A stretch of 64,000 nucleotides of DNA from contig NZ_CP102247.1 of the NCBI RefSeq assembly GCF_024599655.1, forward strand, positions 2,666,001-2,730,000, in the 5' to 3' direction. Of the stretch, positions 18,144-26,736 are shown one piece after another. The notes beneath the pieces were generated by a model. The model saw only the letters and a program-made list of their open reading frames with translations, was not told the origin of the DNA and searched no databases. The position numbers and the translations under genes are program-made. Origin of the DNA: Enterobacter asburiae. GTDB taxonomy: Bacteria > Pseudomonadota > Gammaproteobacteria > Enterobacterales > Enterobacteriaceae. Within the stretch, counting starts at the first letter, position 1; every line of letters begins with the position of its first letter.

Positions 18144-18397
18144 TTTAAGTTTCCCTTGTATAATTCAAATCTAATCAATTTCATTAAAAAAGTCACTACC
18201 CCCACCTTTGCATTCCCTCATAACTCACTTTCGATATGATGACCTGCTCCCCGTTGATCTAAACAGAATGCAGTTTGCAATGTCTGTTAATCGCTCTTAG
18301 CAGACGTAACGTTCCCCCCGCCATAAAACCTGGTAGCTATACAAACACAACAGACTGTTACGTTAATACGCGTTCCCCCCTTAACGAGGAATCGCGC

Positions 18398-18799
18398 ATG
18401 ACCCCACATCCGCTACGCCAGATCATCGAATCCTGCGACCACGCCATCACCACCAAAAACTATGACGCGCTGATGGATTACTACGCCGAAGACGCGGCTC
18501 TGGTGGTCAAGCCCGGCATGACGGTTAAAGGCAAAGAAAACATCCGCAGCGCGTTTATTGCCATCTCTGATTATTTTCAGAACCAGCTGAGCGTCGAACA
18601 AGGAGAGATGCAGGTGATCGAAGGTGGTGGTAATGCCCTCGTTATCATGGAAACCGTTCTGCATTTTCCTGATGGTCAGGGTGGGATAACGGAATTGTCG
18701 CGCCGCGCGACCTATGTTTTTCGGCAGGAAAGCGACGGTCACTGGCTTTGTACTATCGACAACTCCTACGGTACGTCGCTGCTGGATACGGGGAACTGA
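18398..18799 (+). CDS. NTF2/SnoaL-like domain protein (DUF4440 type)
   Basis: A 133-residue protein with the cone-shaped NTF2-like fold: an N-terminal helix (DHAITTKNYDALMDYYAEDA), then strands ALVVKPGMTVKGKENIRSAF and the late strand RRATYVFRQESDGHWLCTID. Members bind small hydrophobic ligands or act as isomerase-like enzymes. The ATG at 18398 has GAGGA eight bases before it; the open frame upstream is noncoding. High GC shows a return to core-like composition. No partner gene is evident. Confidence 0.85.
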   Translation: MTPHPLRQIIESCDHAITTKNYDALMDYYAEDAALVVKPGMTVKGKENIRSAFIAISDYFQNQLSVEQGEMQVIEGGGNALVIMETVLHFPDGQGGITELSRRATYVFRQESDGHWLCTIDNSYGTSLLDTGN

Positions 18800-18852
18800 A
18801 CTCGTTAATCACGGTTTCAAAGGGGCGCTGCCGCCCCTGCACACCAGCGCCC

Positions 18853-19308
18853 TTAGTGTGTAGTGATGCGCGGCTCCCTCACAAACTCAGCCAGCAGCCA
18901 CACCATATCGTGCAGCAGGCCCGTCAGCTCTTTCGCGACGTGAGCGGGCAGCCTTCCACCCATAACCGCTTGCGTCAGCGCCAGAACATAGTCCACCTGG
19001 GTCAGGGTGTCCTGCCAGCAGTCCGGCACGCAGGAGTTCAGTTTCTCACCCATGATCAATTGCGCGATCAGGTCTGGCGGCAGATCGACATCGCAGAGTT
19101 CTCTCAGCTTACGCAGGGCGTGCAGCAGCCGCTCGCAGAGCGCAGTAAACATCTTCGCATCCTCGATTTCGACCAGCACGCTCACCAGCGCGGCGCAGTT
19201 GTCGGCGACGACAAACAGATCGGCATCAGCCGGAAGCGGGCGGGAGATCAGTTGCAGAATGACGTTTTCGTCAGACGGGAGATAAGTCAGGGTTGGGATA
19301 GTAGCCAT
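18853..19308 (-). CDS. conserved hypothetical protein
   Basis: A 151-residue, all-helical soluble protein (LPADADLFVVADNCAALVSV, FTALCERLLHALRKLRELCD, VAKELTGLLHDMVWLLAEFV). The start is preceded by GAGG ten bases upstream. I do not recognise a named family. The unusually long, structured leader at 19309-19600 on its 5' side resembles those of small phage or satellite-phage genes, which makes me suspect a remnant of a mobile element. It converges on the NTF2-like gene. Confidence 0.6.
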   Translation of the reverse strand: MATIPTLTYLPSDENVILQLISRPLPADADLFVVADNCAALVSVLVEIEDAKMFTALCERLLHALRKLRELCDVDLPPDLIAQLIMGEKLNSCVPDCWQDTLTQVDYVLALTQAVMGGRLPAHVAKELTGLLHDMVWLLAEFVREPRITTH

Positions 19309-19600
19309 TGTAAGGCATCCTCAGTGTGTAAATTGGGTGAACCACCCGATGAGTTCCTACGCTCGAGGGGGTAGCGCTGACAGAGGTAGGAATGCCGCCC
19401 ACAGAGAAAACGGCCAGCCTTGCGGCTGCTCCGCCAGCGCCACCGCAATTTTAACGAGTTCGGCGCTGCCGCGACATATAAATATCGCTCTGTAGATGCG
19501 GGTTCCTACGCCCGATTGCGGATGTGCCGCAACGCAGGCACTTTACGACCCCGATCGGTTGAAGAAAAGACATAACCCTGAATTTCACACGGTTAATTTG
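19309..19600 (-). other. structured leader with recurring TTCCTAC motif
   Basis: Upstream of the gene at 18853-19308 the direct repeat GTTCCTACGC occurs at 19353-19362 and 19502-19511, and the inverted form GTAGGAA lies near 19385. Such repeats in a GC-rich leader recall regulatory RNAs of satellite phages, but I cannot confirm this. Confidence 0.35.
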
Positions 19601-19637
19601 CGGTTTGCGAGGCGCCTTCCAGAATGCCAACGCTGCC

Positions 19638-19730
19638 CTAAATTTTAAGCGTATAAATCACCGCTCTAAGCGCAGGCGACACGTTGCCGTGCGGATAATA
19701 AAGATACAACCCGTCCATGCGCAGTCTCGG
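19638..19730 (-). pseudogene. C-terminal fragment of a LysR-family regulator
   Basis: Read on the minus strand, this stretch encodes RMDGLYLYYPHGNVSPALRA followed by VIYTLKI and a TAG stop. It is nearly the same as the last 30 residues of the intact LysR gene at 20773-21657 (RMDGLYLYYPHRNVSPALRA, VIDTLKI). Nothing upstream continues the gene, so it is a decayed or partly duplicated copy. Confidence 0.75.
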
Positions 19731-19977
19731 CAGCACGAAAGCAGGCAAAACAACGACCCGCATGGCTACTCATTTAAGAACAATGCTCCTGAAACTGCCT
19801 GAGTCGTCATAGGGTGGAAGCTTGCAAAACTGTGCGGATATTGGGTTATTGCCAGACCGCGGCAGCTAATAGGGTATTCAGGATATTATCAGCCGTTCAG
19901 CCATCCGGGTGTTTAAATGGTTAAAATAAAATAACATTTACATTGCGGTAATAAATATTCTATGTCTTAATAGCGTC

Positions 19978-20151
19978 ATCGGTTTGGAAAACAGACCTTA
20001 TGAAAGCAGTTTTAGTAAAGCAGTCCTCAGTTCAGGTGTTATCCTTAGATATCCCTTCTTCATGAGCCTTCTCCTAAGTGCCAAATAAGTAACTCTCTCA
20101 ATACAGGCCATCATCGCCGCACTATGTGGCTCATAAATTAAGGAATTATCG
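19978..20151 (+). promoter_or_regulatory. cold-shock 5' leader (thermosensor UTR) of the csp gene
   Basis: The roughly 170-nt leader begins with a cold-box-like GGTTTGGAAAACAGACC (19981 onward), close to the cspA cold box, and ends in AAGGAA before the start codon. Long leaders of this kind refold at low temperature to expose the start of cspA-class messages. Confidence 0.75.
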
Positions 20152-20364
20152 ATGTCTAATAAAATGACTGGTTTAGTAAAATGGTTCAACGCAGATAAAG
20201 GTTTTGGCTTTATCACTCCTGACGACGGCAGCAAAGATGTATTCGTGCATTTCTCTGCAATCCAGGGCGATAACTTCAAAACTCTGGATGAAGGTCAGAA
20301 AGTGTCCTTCACCATTGAAAATGGCGCTAAAGGCCCTGCGGCCGGTAACGTCACTGCACTGTAA
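20152..20364 (+). CDS. CspA-family cold-shock protein
   Basis: A 70-residue single cold-shock domain. RNP1 (KGFGFITP) and RNP2 (VFVHFSAI) are intact, so it should bind single-stranded RNA and DNA as an RNA chaperone. It starts MSNKMTGLVKWFNADKG and ends AAGNVTAL, typical of the CspA/B/G/I group. The long leader carrying a cold box indicates cold induction, and the hairpin at 20444 ends the message. Which E. coli paralogue it corresponds to cannot be decided, so no symbol is given. Confidence 0.93.
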   Translation: MSNKMTGLVKWFNADKGFGFITPDDGSKDVFVHFSAIQGDNFKTLDEGQKVSFTIENGAKGPAAGNVTAL

Positions 20365-20443
20365 TAGGTGCTCATTATCAGTGGCGCTTACGATAGCGAT
20401 GAAGGCGTTGGCCTGAGCAGTTATGTGCTACTGATAATAAAAT

Positions 20444-20468
20444 GAACCCGCCCCGAGCGGGTTTTTTA
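20444..20468 (+). terminator. rho-independent terminator of the csp gene
   Basis: AACCCGC pairs with GCGGGTT around CCCGA and is followed by a T run. Confidence 0.88.
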
Positions 20469-20570
20469 TTTATACTTCCTGACGTCTTAATCTCTTCAAA
20501 TATTGTTAAAAAATAAGTAATCATCATTTTAAACGTGTATTGTTTTGCCCCCTTATAGCAGGAACTCCCT

Positions 20571-20729
20571 ATGTCAGTACGTAAAAAAACACAAACTCAT
20601 CGTAATTATTTAGTGAAATGCACATGTCCAGGCTGTGCAAAAGATTCAGAACACAGCTTTAGCCGCGTTCAGAAAGGCTCTCAACTTGTCTGTCCGTCTT
20701 GCAATACCCTCTTTAAATCTTCCAAATGA
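20571..20729 (+). CDS. zinc-ribbon small protein next to the cold-shock gene
   Basis: A 52-residue open frame from ATG 20571 to TGA 20727-20729. The product starts MSVRKKTQTHRNYLVKC and holds four to five Cys in a C-x-C-x2-C ... C-x2-C arrangement (CTCPGC, then CPSC), a typical zinc ribbon. AGGA lies about eight bases upstream. It is strongly basic and so may bind nucleic acid. In E. coli, small zinc-binding proteins (YmcF, YnfQ) also lie beside csp genes, but the sequence is different. It is probably a real gene, too short for many gene callers. Confidence 0.7.
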   Translation: MSVRKKTQTHRNYLVKCTCPGCAKDSEHSFSRVQKGSQLVCPSCNTLFKSSK

Positions 20730-20772
20730 ATGAAGGCGTGTTCCTGCCATTCTCTTTATCCCTGAAATAAAG

Positions 20773-21657
20773 CTATATTTTAAGCGTATCAATCACCGCT
20801 CTAAGCGCGGGCGACACGTTACGGTGCGGATAATAGAGGTACAACCCGTCCATGCGCAGGCTATAGCGCTGCAACACCCGGATAAGCGTTCCGCGCTCCA
20901 GATCGTCAGCCACCAGCTCCACCGGGACATAGGCAAGCCCCAGCCCCAGCCGGGCGGCTTCGGCCTCCATGTAGCTGTCAGACAGCGCCCATTGCCCCTC
21001 TGGCCGATGGGTGATTATTTTCCCGTCCTGCACCAGCTCCCACTGATAGTCACTACCGTCGGCAAGCTGGTAGGCAATGCACGGATGCGCCACTAAATCC
21101 GCAGGCGTCTGGGGAAAACCGTAGCGTCTGAAGTGTTCCGGGGCAGCCACTGCGGCCATTTCCATATCAGGCGTGATGCGTACTGCAATCATTCCCTGCC
21201 CCACTTCCGGCCCCAGTCTGACACCCGCATCGAACCGCTCGGCGATAATGTCGACGAAGCGGCTTTCATTCATCAGTTCCAGCCTGATATCCGGGTAACG
21301 CTGTTTAAAAATGGCGAGCTTTGGCAGCAGACATTTGTCGATAGCGTGCTGGCTGGCATTAATGCGTACCGTGCCGGACGGCGTCTGACGATAGTGTGCC
21401 AGGGTCGCCAGGCCCGTATCGAGCGTATCGAACGCGGACTCGGCGGTCCGGTAAAGCTGTTCCCCCGCGTGGGTTAGCGACAGCTTGCGCGTGGTGCGGA
21501 CCAGAAGCTGAACGCCCAACCGATCCTCTAGCTCGCGAACCGAGCGGCTGATCCCGGATTGCGCCAGCCCAAGCCTTTGCGCAGCCGCCGTGAAGCTCCC
21601 CTCCCGCACCACCTGCATAAACAGGTACAGCTCATTATAGTTTTCCCGCTTCGCCAT
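20773..21657 (-). CDS. LysR-family transcriptional regulator
   Basis: A 294-residue LysR-type regulator. The N-terminal winged helix is visible (LYLFMQVVREGSFTAAAQRL, then SGISRSVRELEDRLGVQLLV), followed by the two-lobed effector-binding domain. The ATG at 21657 is one codon inside the open frame that begins with GTG. It is divergent, over 110 bp, from the secreted hydrolase at 21771, so that gene and the efflux and GST genes behind it are the likely regulon. A remnant of a near-identical C-terminus lies 1.1 kb to its left. Confidence 0.88.
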   Translation of the reverse strand: MAKRENYNELYLFMQVVREGSFTAAAQRLGLAQSGISRSVRELEDRLGVQLLVRTTRKLSLTHAGEQLYRTAESAFDTLDTGLATLAHYRQTPSGTVRINASQHAIDKCLLPKLAIFKQRYPDIRLELMNESRFVDIIAERFDAGVRLGPEVGQGMIAVRITPDMEMAAVAAPEHFRRYGFPQTPADLVAHPCIAYQLADGSDYQWELVQDGKIITHRPEGQWALSDSYMEAEAARLGLGLAYVPVELVADDLERGTLIRVLQRYSLRMDGLYLYYPHRNVSPALRAVIDTLKI

Positions 21658-21770
21658 CACGCCCCCGATTTATAACAATATGATATGAATCCTAGCAGCT
21701 TTCGGCCTCTAATCAGCACTATTTCTGCTAACTATAATGTCCGCAACACAACACCACAGGGTCCATTTTC

Positions 21771-22898
21771 ATGAAAACATTCACCCAAAAACTGTCCGTT
21801 GCGATGCTGCTATGCGCATCATTAAATGGAGTGACAACAATGAGTTATGCAGAAACCACCAACCCAAACGCACCGATTTCGATGGTGGCCACATGGGATA
21901 AAACCTTCGCCGAAAGTGACAAAGTCGATCACCGCAAGGTGTCCTTCCAGAACCGGTACGGGATCACCCTGGTGGGCGATCTGTATCTTCCCAAAAGCCG
22001 CGGTGACCGCAAGCTGGCGGCGATTGCGGTCAGCGGGCCGTTTGGCGCAGTCAAAGAGCAGTCCAGCGGCCTGTATGCGCAGACCCTGGCGGAAAATGGG
22101 TTTGTGACCCTGGCGTTCGATCCGTCCTATACGGGCGAAAGCGGTGGCCACCCGCGCAACGTTGCGTCTCCGGATATCAACACCGAAGACTTTAGCGCGG
22201 CGGTGGATTTTCTGGGATTGCAGAAAGAGGTTGATCGTAACCGCATCGGTATTCTCGGCATCTGCGGCTGGGGCGGTATGGCGCTGAATGCGGCCTCCAT
22301 GGACACCCGCGTGAAAGCGGTTGCCACCAGCGTGATGTACGACATGAGCCGGGCGATGGGCCACGGCGTGGGCGACGGGAAAGATCGCTATTCAACGTCT
22401 GACCGCCGTGCCGTTCTGCAGTATCTCAACGCACAGCGCTGGAAAGATGCTGAGAACGGTACCTTCGCGCACGGCGGCCATGACATTTATGTCGATGAGA
22501 ACGGCAAGGTGACGGCGGCTGAACGTATTCTGCCAGAGAGGCTGCCAGCAGACCCGCATCCGGTACTGAAGGAGTTCTATGACTACTACCGCATGCCGCG
22601 CGGCTTCCACGCGCGTTCCGTCAACTCCACCGGCGCGTGGACCGCGACCACGCCATTATCCTTTATGAATATGCCGCTGCTGAGCTACGCCGGGGAAATT
22701 ACTATCCCGACGCTTATCGTAACCGGTGAAAAGGCGCACTCCCGCTACTTTGCAGAAGATGCGTTTAAAGCGGTCGGCAGCAAGCAGAAGGAACTGGTGA
22801 TTGTTCCAGGCGCAAACCATGTCGATCTCTACGACAACGTTGCCGGGAAGATCCCGTTCGGCCAGTTTGAACAGTTCTTCAGAACCAGCCTTAAATAA
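21771..22898 (+). CDS. secreted alpha/beta hydrolase with Cys nucleophile (dienelactone hydrolase-like)
   Basis: A 375-residue alpha/beta hydrolase with a signal peptide (MKTFTQKLSVAMLLCASLNG, cleavage near SYAE at residue 27). The nucleophile elbow is GICGWGG at residues 163-169 with Cys165 in place of the common Ser, as in dienelactone hydrolases. The acidic residue and the late His (VPGANHVDLYD) complete the triad. A periplasmic Cys-triad hydrolase could cleave lactones or esters, but the substrate is unknown. It is divergent from a LysR regulator and is followed by an MFS exporter, suggesting uptake or detoxification of a small molecule. Confidence 0.82.
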   Translation: MKTFTQKLSVAMLLCASLNGVTTMSYAETTNPNAPISMVATWDKTFAESDKVDHRKVSFQNRYGITLVGDLYLPKSRGDRKLAAIAVSGPFGAVKEQSSGLYAQTLAENGFVTLAFDPSYTGESGGHPRNVASPDINTEDFSAAVDFLGLQKEVDRNRIGILGICGWGGMALNAASMDTRVKAVATSVMYDMSRAMGHGVGDGKDRYSTSDRRAVLQYLNAQRWKDAENGTFAHGGHDIYVDENGKVTAAERILPERLPADPHPVLKEFYDYYRMPRGFHARSVNSTGAWTATTPLSFMNMPLLSYAGEITIPTLIVTGEKAHSRYFAEDAFKAVGSKQKELVIVPGANHVDLYDNVAGKIPFGQFEQFFRTSLK

Positions 22899-22906
22899 AC
22901 CTCTCC

Positions 22907-22929
22907 GCCGCCCGTGTTTAGCGGGCGGC
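22907..22929 (+). terminator. GC-rich hairpin after the hydrolase gene
   Basis: GCCGCCCG pairs perfectly with CGGGCGGC around a 7-base loop, only 12 bases before the MFS start. There is no T tract, so it may attenuate rather than end transcription. Confidence 0.45.
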
Positions 22930-22941
22930 CCTTCGTGAAAG

Positions 22942-24144
22942 ATGACTATGTCCACTCTGAACCCTACCACCTCACAGAATGAGGAACGCGCGCACTGGGG
23001 CGGTATTTTTGCCATGACCCTGTGCGTATTCGTCCTGATTGCCTCGGAATTTATGCCCGTCAGCCTGCTTACCCCCCTTGCCAGAGATTTGGGCGTTACG
23101 GAGGGGCTCGCTGGCCAGGGGATCGCAATTTCCGGCGCGCTGGCGGTTCTGACCAGCCTCTTCCTTTCCCGGCTTGCCGGGAATATGAACCGCAAACACC
23201 TTCTGCTGGGCATGACGCTCCTGATGGCGCTCTCGGGGATGATTATCGCTTTCGCCCCAAACTATCTGGTTTACATGACCGGCCGCGCGCTGATCGGTAT
23301 CGCTATAGGCGGGTTCTGGTCCATGTCTGCCGCAACGGCCATTCGCCTCGTTCCGCAGCATCAGGTCTCGCGCGCGCTGGCGATATTCAACGGGGGAAAC
23401 GCGCTGGCGACGGTAGTCGCCGCCCCGCTCGGGAGCTATCTCGGCGCCACCATTGGCTGGCGCGGCGCCTTCCTGTGCCTGGTTCCCGTGGCGACAGTGG
23501 CGTTCCTCTGGCAATGCTTTAGCCTGCCCGATATGAACGGCAATAAAAATACGGCGTCACGCGCATCCGTCTTTGGGTTATTCCGCCAGCCGGTGGTTTC
23601 CATTGGTCTGCTGGCCTGCGGCCTGTTCTTTATGGGACAGTTTGCGCTGTTTACCTATGTGCGTCCGTTTCTCGAAACCGTCACGCAGGTCACCCCCTCC
23701 GGCTTATCGCTGATTTTACTCACCATCGGCGTCGCGGGTTTTGTTGGCACACTGCTTGTTGCCATGGTTCTGAACGCCGCGTTTTACCTGACGTTAATCG
23801 CCATACCCCTGCTGATGGCCGTCATAGCAGGCGTGTTGATACTGACCGGTCACAGCGTGTGGATCGTTGCCCTGCTGTTAGGCTTCTGGGGGATGCTGGC
23901 GACGGCGGCGCCAACGGGATGGTGGACATGGATTGCGCGAACGCTGCCGCAAGAAGCCGAAGCCGGTGGCGGGTTAATGGTCGCCGTGATCCAGCTTTCT
24001 ATTGCGCTGGGTTCAACGGCCGGTGGCCTGGTATTTGACCATCTCGGCTGGCAGAGCACGTTTGCATTGAGCGGCATGTTGCTGCTGTGTGCGGTTGTAT
24101 TGACGCTTCTGCTTTCGCGTCGTCACAAATCACTCGCCGGATGA
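22942..24144 (+). CDS. MFS transporter, NepI/AraJ-like drug-H+ antiporter
   Basis: A 400-residue major facilitator with twelve predicted helices. The start ALCV-like segment and motif LLTPLARDLGVTEGLAGQ, the RALIGIAIGGFWSMSA helix and GWRGAFL are close to E. coli NepI (purine ribonucleoside exporter), to which it seems a diverged relative. An ATG two codons further in (22948) is an equally possible start. It follows the secreted hydrolase and precedes a glutathione transferase, so export of a toxic or signal compound is a fair inference. Confidence 0.85.
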   Translation: MTMSTLNPTTSQNEERAHWGGIFAMTLCVFVLIASEFMPVSLLTPLARDLGVTEGLAGQGIAISGALAVLTSLFLSRLAGNMNRKHLLLGMTLLMALSGMIIAFAPNYLVYMTGRALIGIAIGGFWSMSAATAIRLVPQHQVSRALAIFNGGNALATVVAAPLGSYLGATIGWRGAFLCLVPVATVAFLWQCFSLPDMNGNKNTASRASVFGLFRQPVVSIGLLACGLFFMGQFALFTYVRPFLETVTQVTPSGLSLILLTIGVAGFVGTLLVAMVLNAAFYLTLIAIPLLMAVIAGVLILTGHSVWIVALLLGFWGMLATAAPTGWWTWIARTLPQEAEAGGGLMVAVIQLSIALGSTAGGLVFDHLGWQSTFALSGMLLLCAVVLTLLLSRRHKSLAG

Positions 24145-24216
24145 TTTGTTGACGCTTTTCTTCACCGCTGGTGTATTGTTTTTAAACGATTCATCACTCT
24201 GAAGAGAAGCGGCGAC

Positions 24217-24840
24217 ATGATTAACATCCTAGGCAAAACCACCTCCATCAACGTGCGTAAAGTGCTCTGGACCTGCGAAGAAGCGGGCCTCGCATATCAA
24301 CAGGAAGATTACGGCAGCGGTTTTGCCTCAACGGAAACGGATGCCTTCCGCGCCCTGAACCCCAACGCCATGGTGCCGGTGCTGATGGATGACGATTTCG
24401 TACTGTGGGAGTCCAACGCCATCTGTCGTTACCTGGCGCGCAAGGCCGGACGTCACGATCTGTTGCCCGCAGAACCGCAGGCCTGCGCCAACGTTGAGCG
24501 CTGGATGGACTGGCAGGCAACCGAATTCAATAACGCCTGGCGCTATGTCTTCCCGGCGCTGGGGCGTAAAAACCCGGACTTTAACGACCCTGAGCGCATT
24601 GCGGCGGGAATAAAAGAGTGGAACCACTGCATCACCATTCTGGAAAACCAGCTGCAGCGCACCGGCGCCTTTGCGGCAGGCGAGACGTTTACCCTTGCGG
24701 ACGTGGTGCTTGGGCTGTCGGTGAATCGCTGGAAGATGACGCCGTTTGATAAGCCCGACGTGCCGGCAATTGAGGACTGGTTTGAACGTATTAACCAGCG
24801 CCCGGCGTTTTTGCGTCACGGCAATAACGGCATGATATAA
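24217..24840 (+). CDS. glutathione S-transferase, GstB-like
   Basis: A 207-residue cytosolic glutathione transferase. The thioredoxin-like N-terminal domain begins MINILGKTTSINVRKVLWTC and contains NPNAMVPVLMDDD and WESNAICRYLARK, which bind glutathione; an all-helical C-terminal domain follows (GETFTLADVVLGLSVNRW). It resembles E. coli GstB. It lies 72 bp after the MFS gene in the same direction and may share its regulation. The electrophile it acts on is unknown. Confidence 0.88.
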   Translation: MINILGKTTSINVRKVLWTCEEAGLAYQQEDYGSGFASTETDAFRALNPNAMVPVLMDDDFVLWESNAICRYLARKAGRHDLLPAEPQACANVERWMDWQATEFNNAWRYVFPALGRKNPDFNDPERIAAGIKEWNHCITILENQLQRTGAFAAGETFTLADVVLGLSVNRWKMTPFDKPDVPAIEDWFERINQRPAFLRHGNNGMI

Positions 24841-24994
24841 AGTATTTACGCCCCATCTTGAGCAAGGATATTTTATTTAATTACTAAACCCTTAAACACG
24901 TCAGAGGAAATAATAATTAAGCCATATCCTGGACAGCCCGTTGCACCGCTTTGCTAGCCTGACTATTCAGGCAAAGCTCAACCCGGAGGTATTC

Positions 24995-25732
24995 TTGCTG
25001 ATTAGACTCAAGAAAGAACGAACGCATAAGGAGGATCGCCGGCTTGCTCTCTGGCTGGCGACCTCGGCAGGTCTGCTGAATGCCATCGCCCTTGGTGCAT
25101 TTGGTTTTTTCCCCTCACACATGACCGGCAACACCTCACAGTTATCCAGCGAAGTCTCTTCCACCGACCTGAGCGATATTATTTTCTTCGGCTCGATTAT
25201 TCTCTCCTTTGTCGCAGGCGCTATTCTTGCCCGCATGATTGTAATATGGGGCATTATCCATAACGTCAGGCTGGTTTTTTGCCAGATCCTGTTTGTCGAG
25301 GGGATATTGCTGACCGGCGTCTCCTTCTACGAGATGTATTTTCATGCCCTCACCAGCAACCGCGAGATTATTCTTTTTCTGTGCGGCCTGATGGGCATTC
25401 ATAATTCCACCTCCACGCAACTTTCCGGCGGACGGGTGAGATCGACGCACATTACCGGCACGCTGACGGACGCGGGAATATCCCTGGCCTCCGTACTGGT
25501 GGCAATGCTCCGCAGGGATTACTCCAAAGATACGGCGGCACAAAAAAGCCAGTTGAAAACCCACTTAACCACCCTTTTCTCGTTTATCACGGGCGGTATC
25601 GCAGGACTGCTGCTGTTCAGGTGGATCGGGTTTAACGCCATGCTGGCGCTCGGGTTGATGCTCGCCGTGGTCGCTATCGTTTCAATTATCACCGTCTCGA
25701 CGCGGGTTCGACGCGTTCGCGCCTCTCTATAA
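24995..25732 (+). CDS. DUF1275 family membrane protein (YoaK-like)
   Basis: A 245-residue membrane protein with about six hydrophobic segments. The DUF1275 hallmark SHMTGNTSQLS is present, followed by GIHNSTSTQLSGGRVRSTHI and GTLTDAG. The TTG at 24995 is preferred as start because GGAGG lies five bases upstream; an earlier TTG at 24941 has none. Members are found widely in bacteria without known function. It is a single gene, ending 12 bp... before a palindrome region at 25763. Confidence 0.82.
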   Translation: MLIRLKKERTHKEDRRLALWLATSAGLLNAIALGAFGFFPSHMTGNTSQLSSEVSSTDLSDIIFFGSIILSFVAGAILARMIVIWGIIHNVRLVFCQILFVEGILLTGVSFYEMYFHALTSNREIILFLCGLMGIHNSTSTQLSGGRVRSTHITGTLTDAGISLASVLVAMLRRDYSKDTAAQKSQLKTHLTTLFSFITGGIAGLLLFRWIGFNAMLALGLMLAVVAIVSIITVSTRVRRVRASL

Positions 25733-25762
25733 GATAATGACCTGTATCGGGCGTAAGAGCTC

Positions 25763-25789
25763 TTTAGATGTGACGTTGTCACATCTAAA
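25763..25789. repeat. perfect 12-bp palindrome, possible terminator or operator
   Basis: TTTAGATGTGAC and GTCACATCTAAA flank a GTT loop exactly. It ends DUF1275 without a clear T tract and lies 245 bp before the osmU operon. The TGTGAC...GTCACA arms resemble a regulator site as much as a terminator. Confidence 0.5.
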
Positions 25790-26007
25790 AATTCGCTTTA
25801 GGACTATTCTGCCTGCCCCTCAATCAGCCCTTACGCCATAAGGCTTAACACCAGGTTGTCACTGTTTTCATAGGGTTACTGATTTTACCCCTTCGCTGGA
25901 ACCCTTCCCAAACGCTTGCTATAGGTGAAATACCCCTGCCGAAACATGGCATAACAACAGGCAACCGGTGGTTGCTATAACGCATGCGCACAGGGAGACA
26001 CACCGCA

Positions 26008-26718
26008 ATGCACCCATTACTCAAACGCTCGCTGCTGTTTGTCGGCGCCATTATCGTGGTCCTCGCCCTCCTCGTCTGGGGTATCGGGATGGAGACGATA
26101 AAGGCGCGCCAGATTGACCTGGTCTATCTCGGGCAACAGCACATGATTCTGGTTTTCTCATCGATGTTTTTTGCCCTGCTGGTGGGTATTCCAGCCGGTA
26201 TTCTACTAAGCCGCCCGGCCGCGCGGGGTATCGCCGAATATGTGATGCAAATCTTCAACGTCGGCAACACGCTGCCGCCGCTGGCCGTTCTGGCGCTGGC
26301 GATGGTGGTGATTGGCATTGGCGATACGCCCGCCGTCATCGCCCTGTTCCTCGCCTCGCTGCTGCCGATCGTGCGTAACACCTACGCCGGGCTGTGCTCG
26401 GTCCCGCCGTCGCTGCTGGAAGCGGCAAACGGCATCGGGATGACCAAATGGCAGCGCCTGCGTCAGGTTGAGCTACCAGCCGCCTGGCCGGTCATGCTCT
26501 CGGGGATCCGCATCGCCACGGCTATTAACGTCGGTACCGCACCGCTGGCGTTCCTGATTGGCGCCAGCAGCTACGGCGAGCTGATTTTCCCCGGTATTTA
26601 CCTGAACGATTTTCCGACCCTGATCCTCGGCGCGGCGGCCACCGCCCTGATCGCCCTGATCCTCGATACCCTGCTGGCGGCGCTGGGTCGCGCGATGAGT
26701 CCCCATCTCGCTCGATAA
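26008..26718 (+). CDS. osmY: OsmY permease of the OsmU osmoprotectant ABC transporter
   Basis: A 236-residue binding-protein-dependent permease of the ProW/OpuCB group. It has a first hydrophobic helix (LLFVGAIIVVLALLVWGI) and five further segments, and the EAA loop EAANGIGMTKWQRLRQVELP that contacts the ATPase. The ATG at 26008 is used because GGGAG lies about ten bases upstream; another ATG at 25984 is possible. It is the first gene of a four-gene operon (permease, binding protein, permease, ATPase) that imports glycine betaine and choline-O-sulfate in Salmonella and is induced by osmotic stress. Confidence 0.9.
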   Translation: MHPLLKRSLLFVGAIIVVLALLVWGIGMETIKARQIDLVYLGQQHMILVFSSMFFALLVGIPAGILLSRPAARGIAEYVMQIFNVGNTLPPLAVLALAMVVIGIGDTPAVIALFLASLLPIVRNTYAGLCSVPPSLLEAANGIGMTKWQRLRQVELPAAWPVMLSGIRIATAINVGTAPLAFLIGASSYGELIFPGIYLNDFPTLILGAAATALIALILDTLLAALGRAMSPHLAR

Positions 26719-26736
26719 TAATAACAAGGAGCTTTT

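Noticed and set aside
18228..18270. Possible end of an insertion sequence near CCTGCTCCCCGTTGA
   Set aside because: Neither a transposase fragment nor a partner end was found.
19998..20279. Minus-strand frame across the csp leader
   Set aside because: It covers the cold-shock leader and csp start; no ribosome site or domain.
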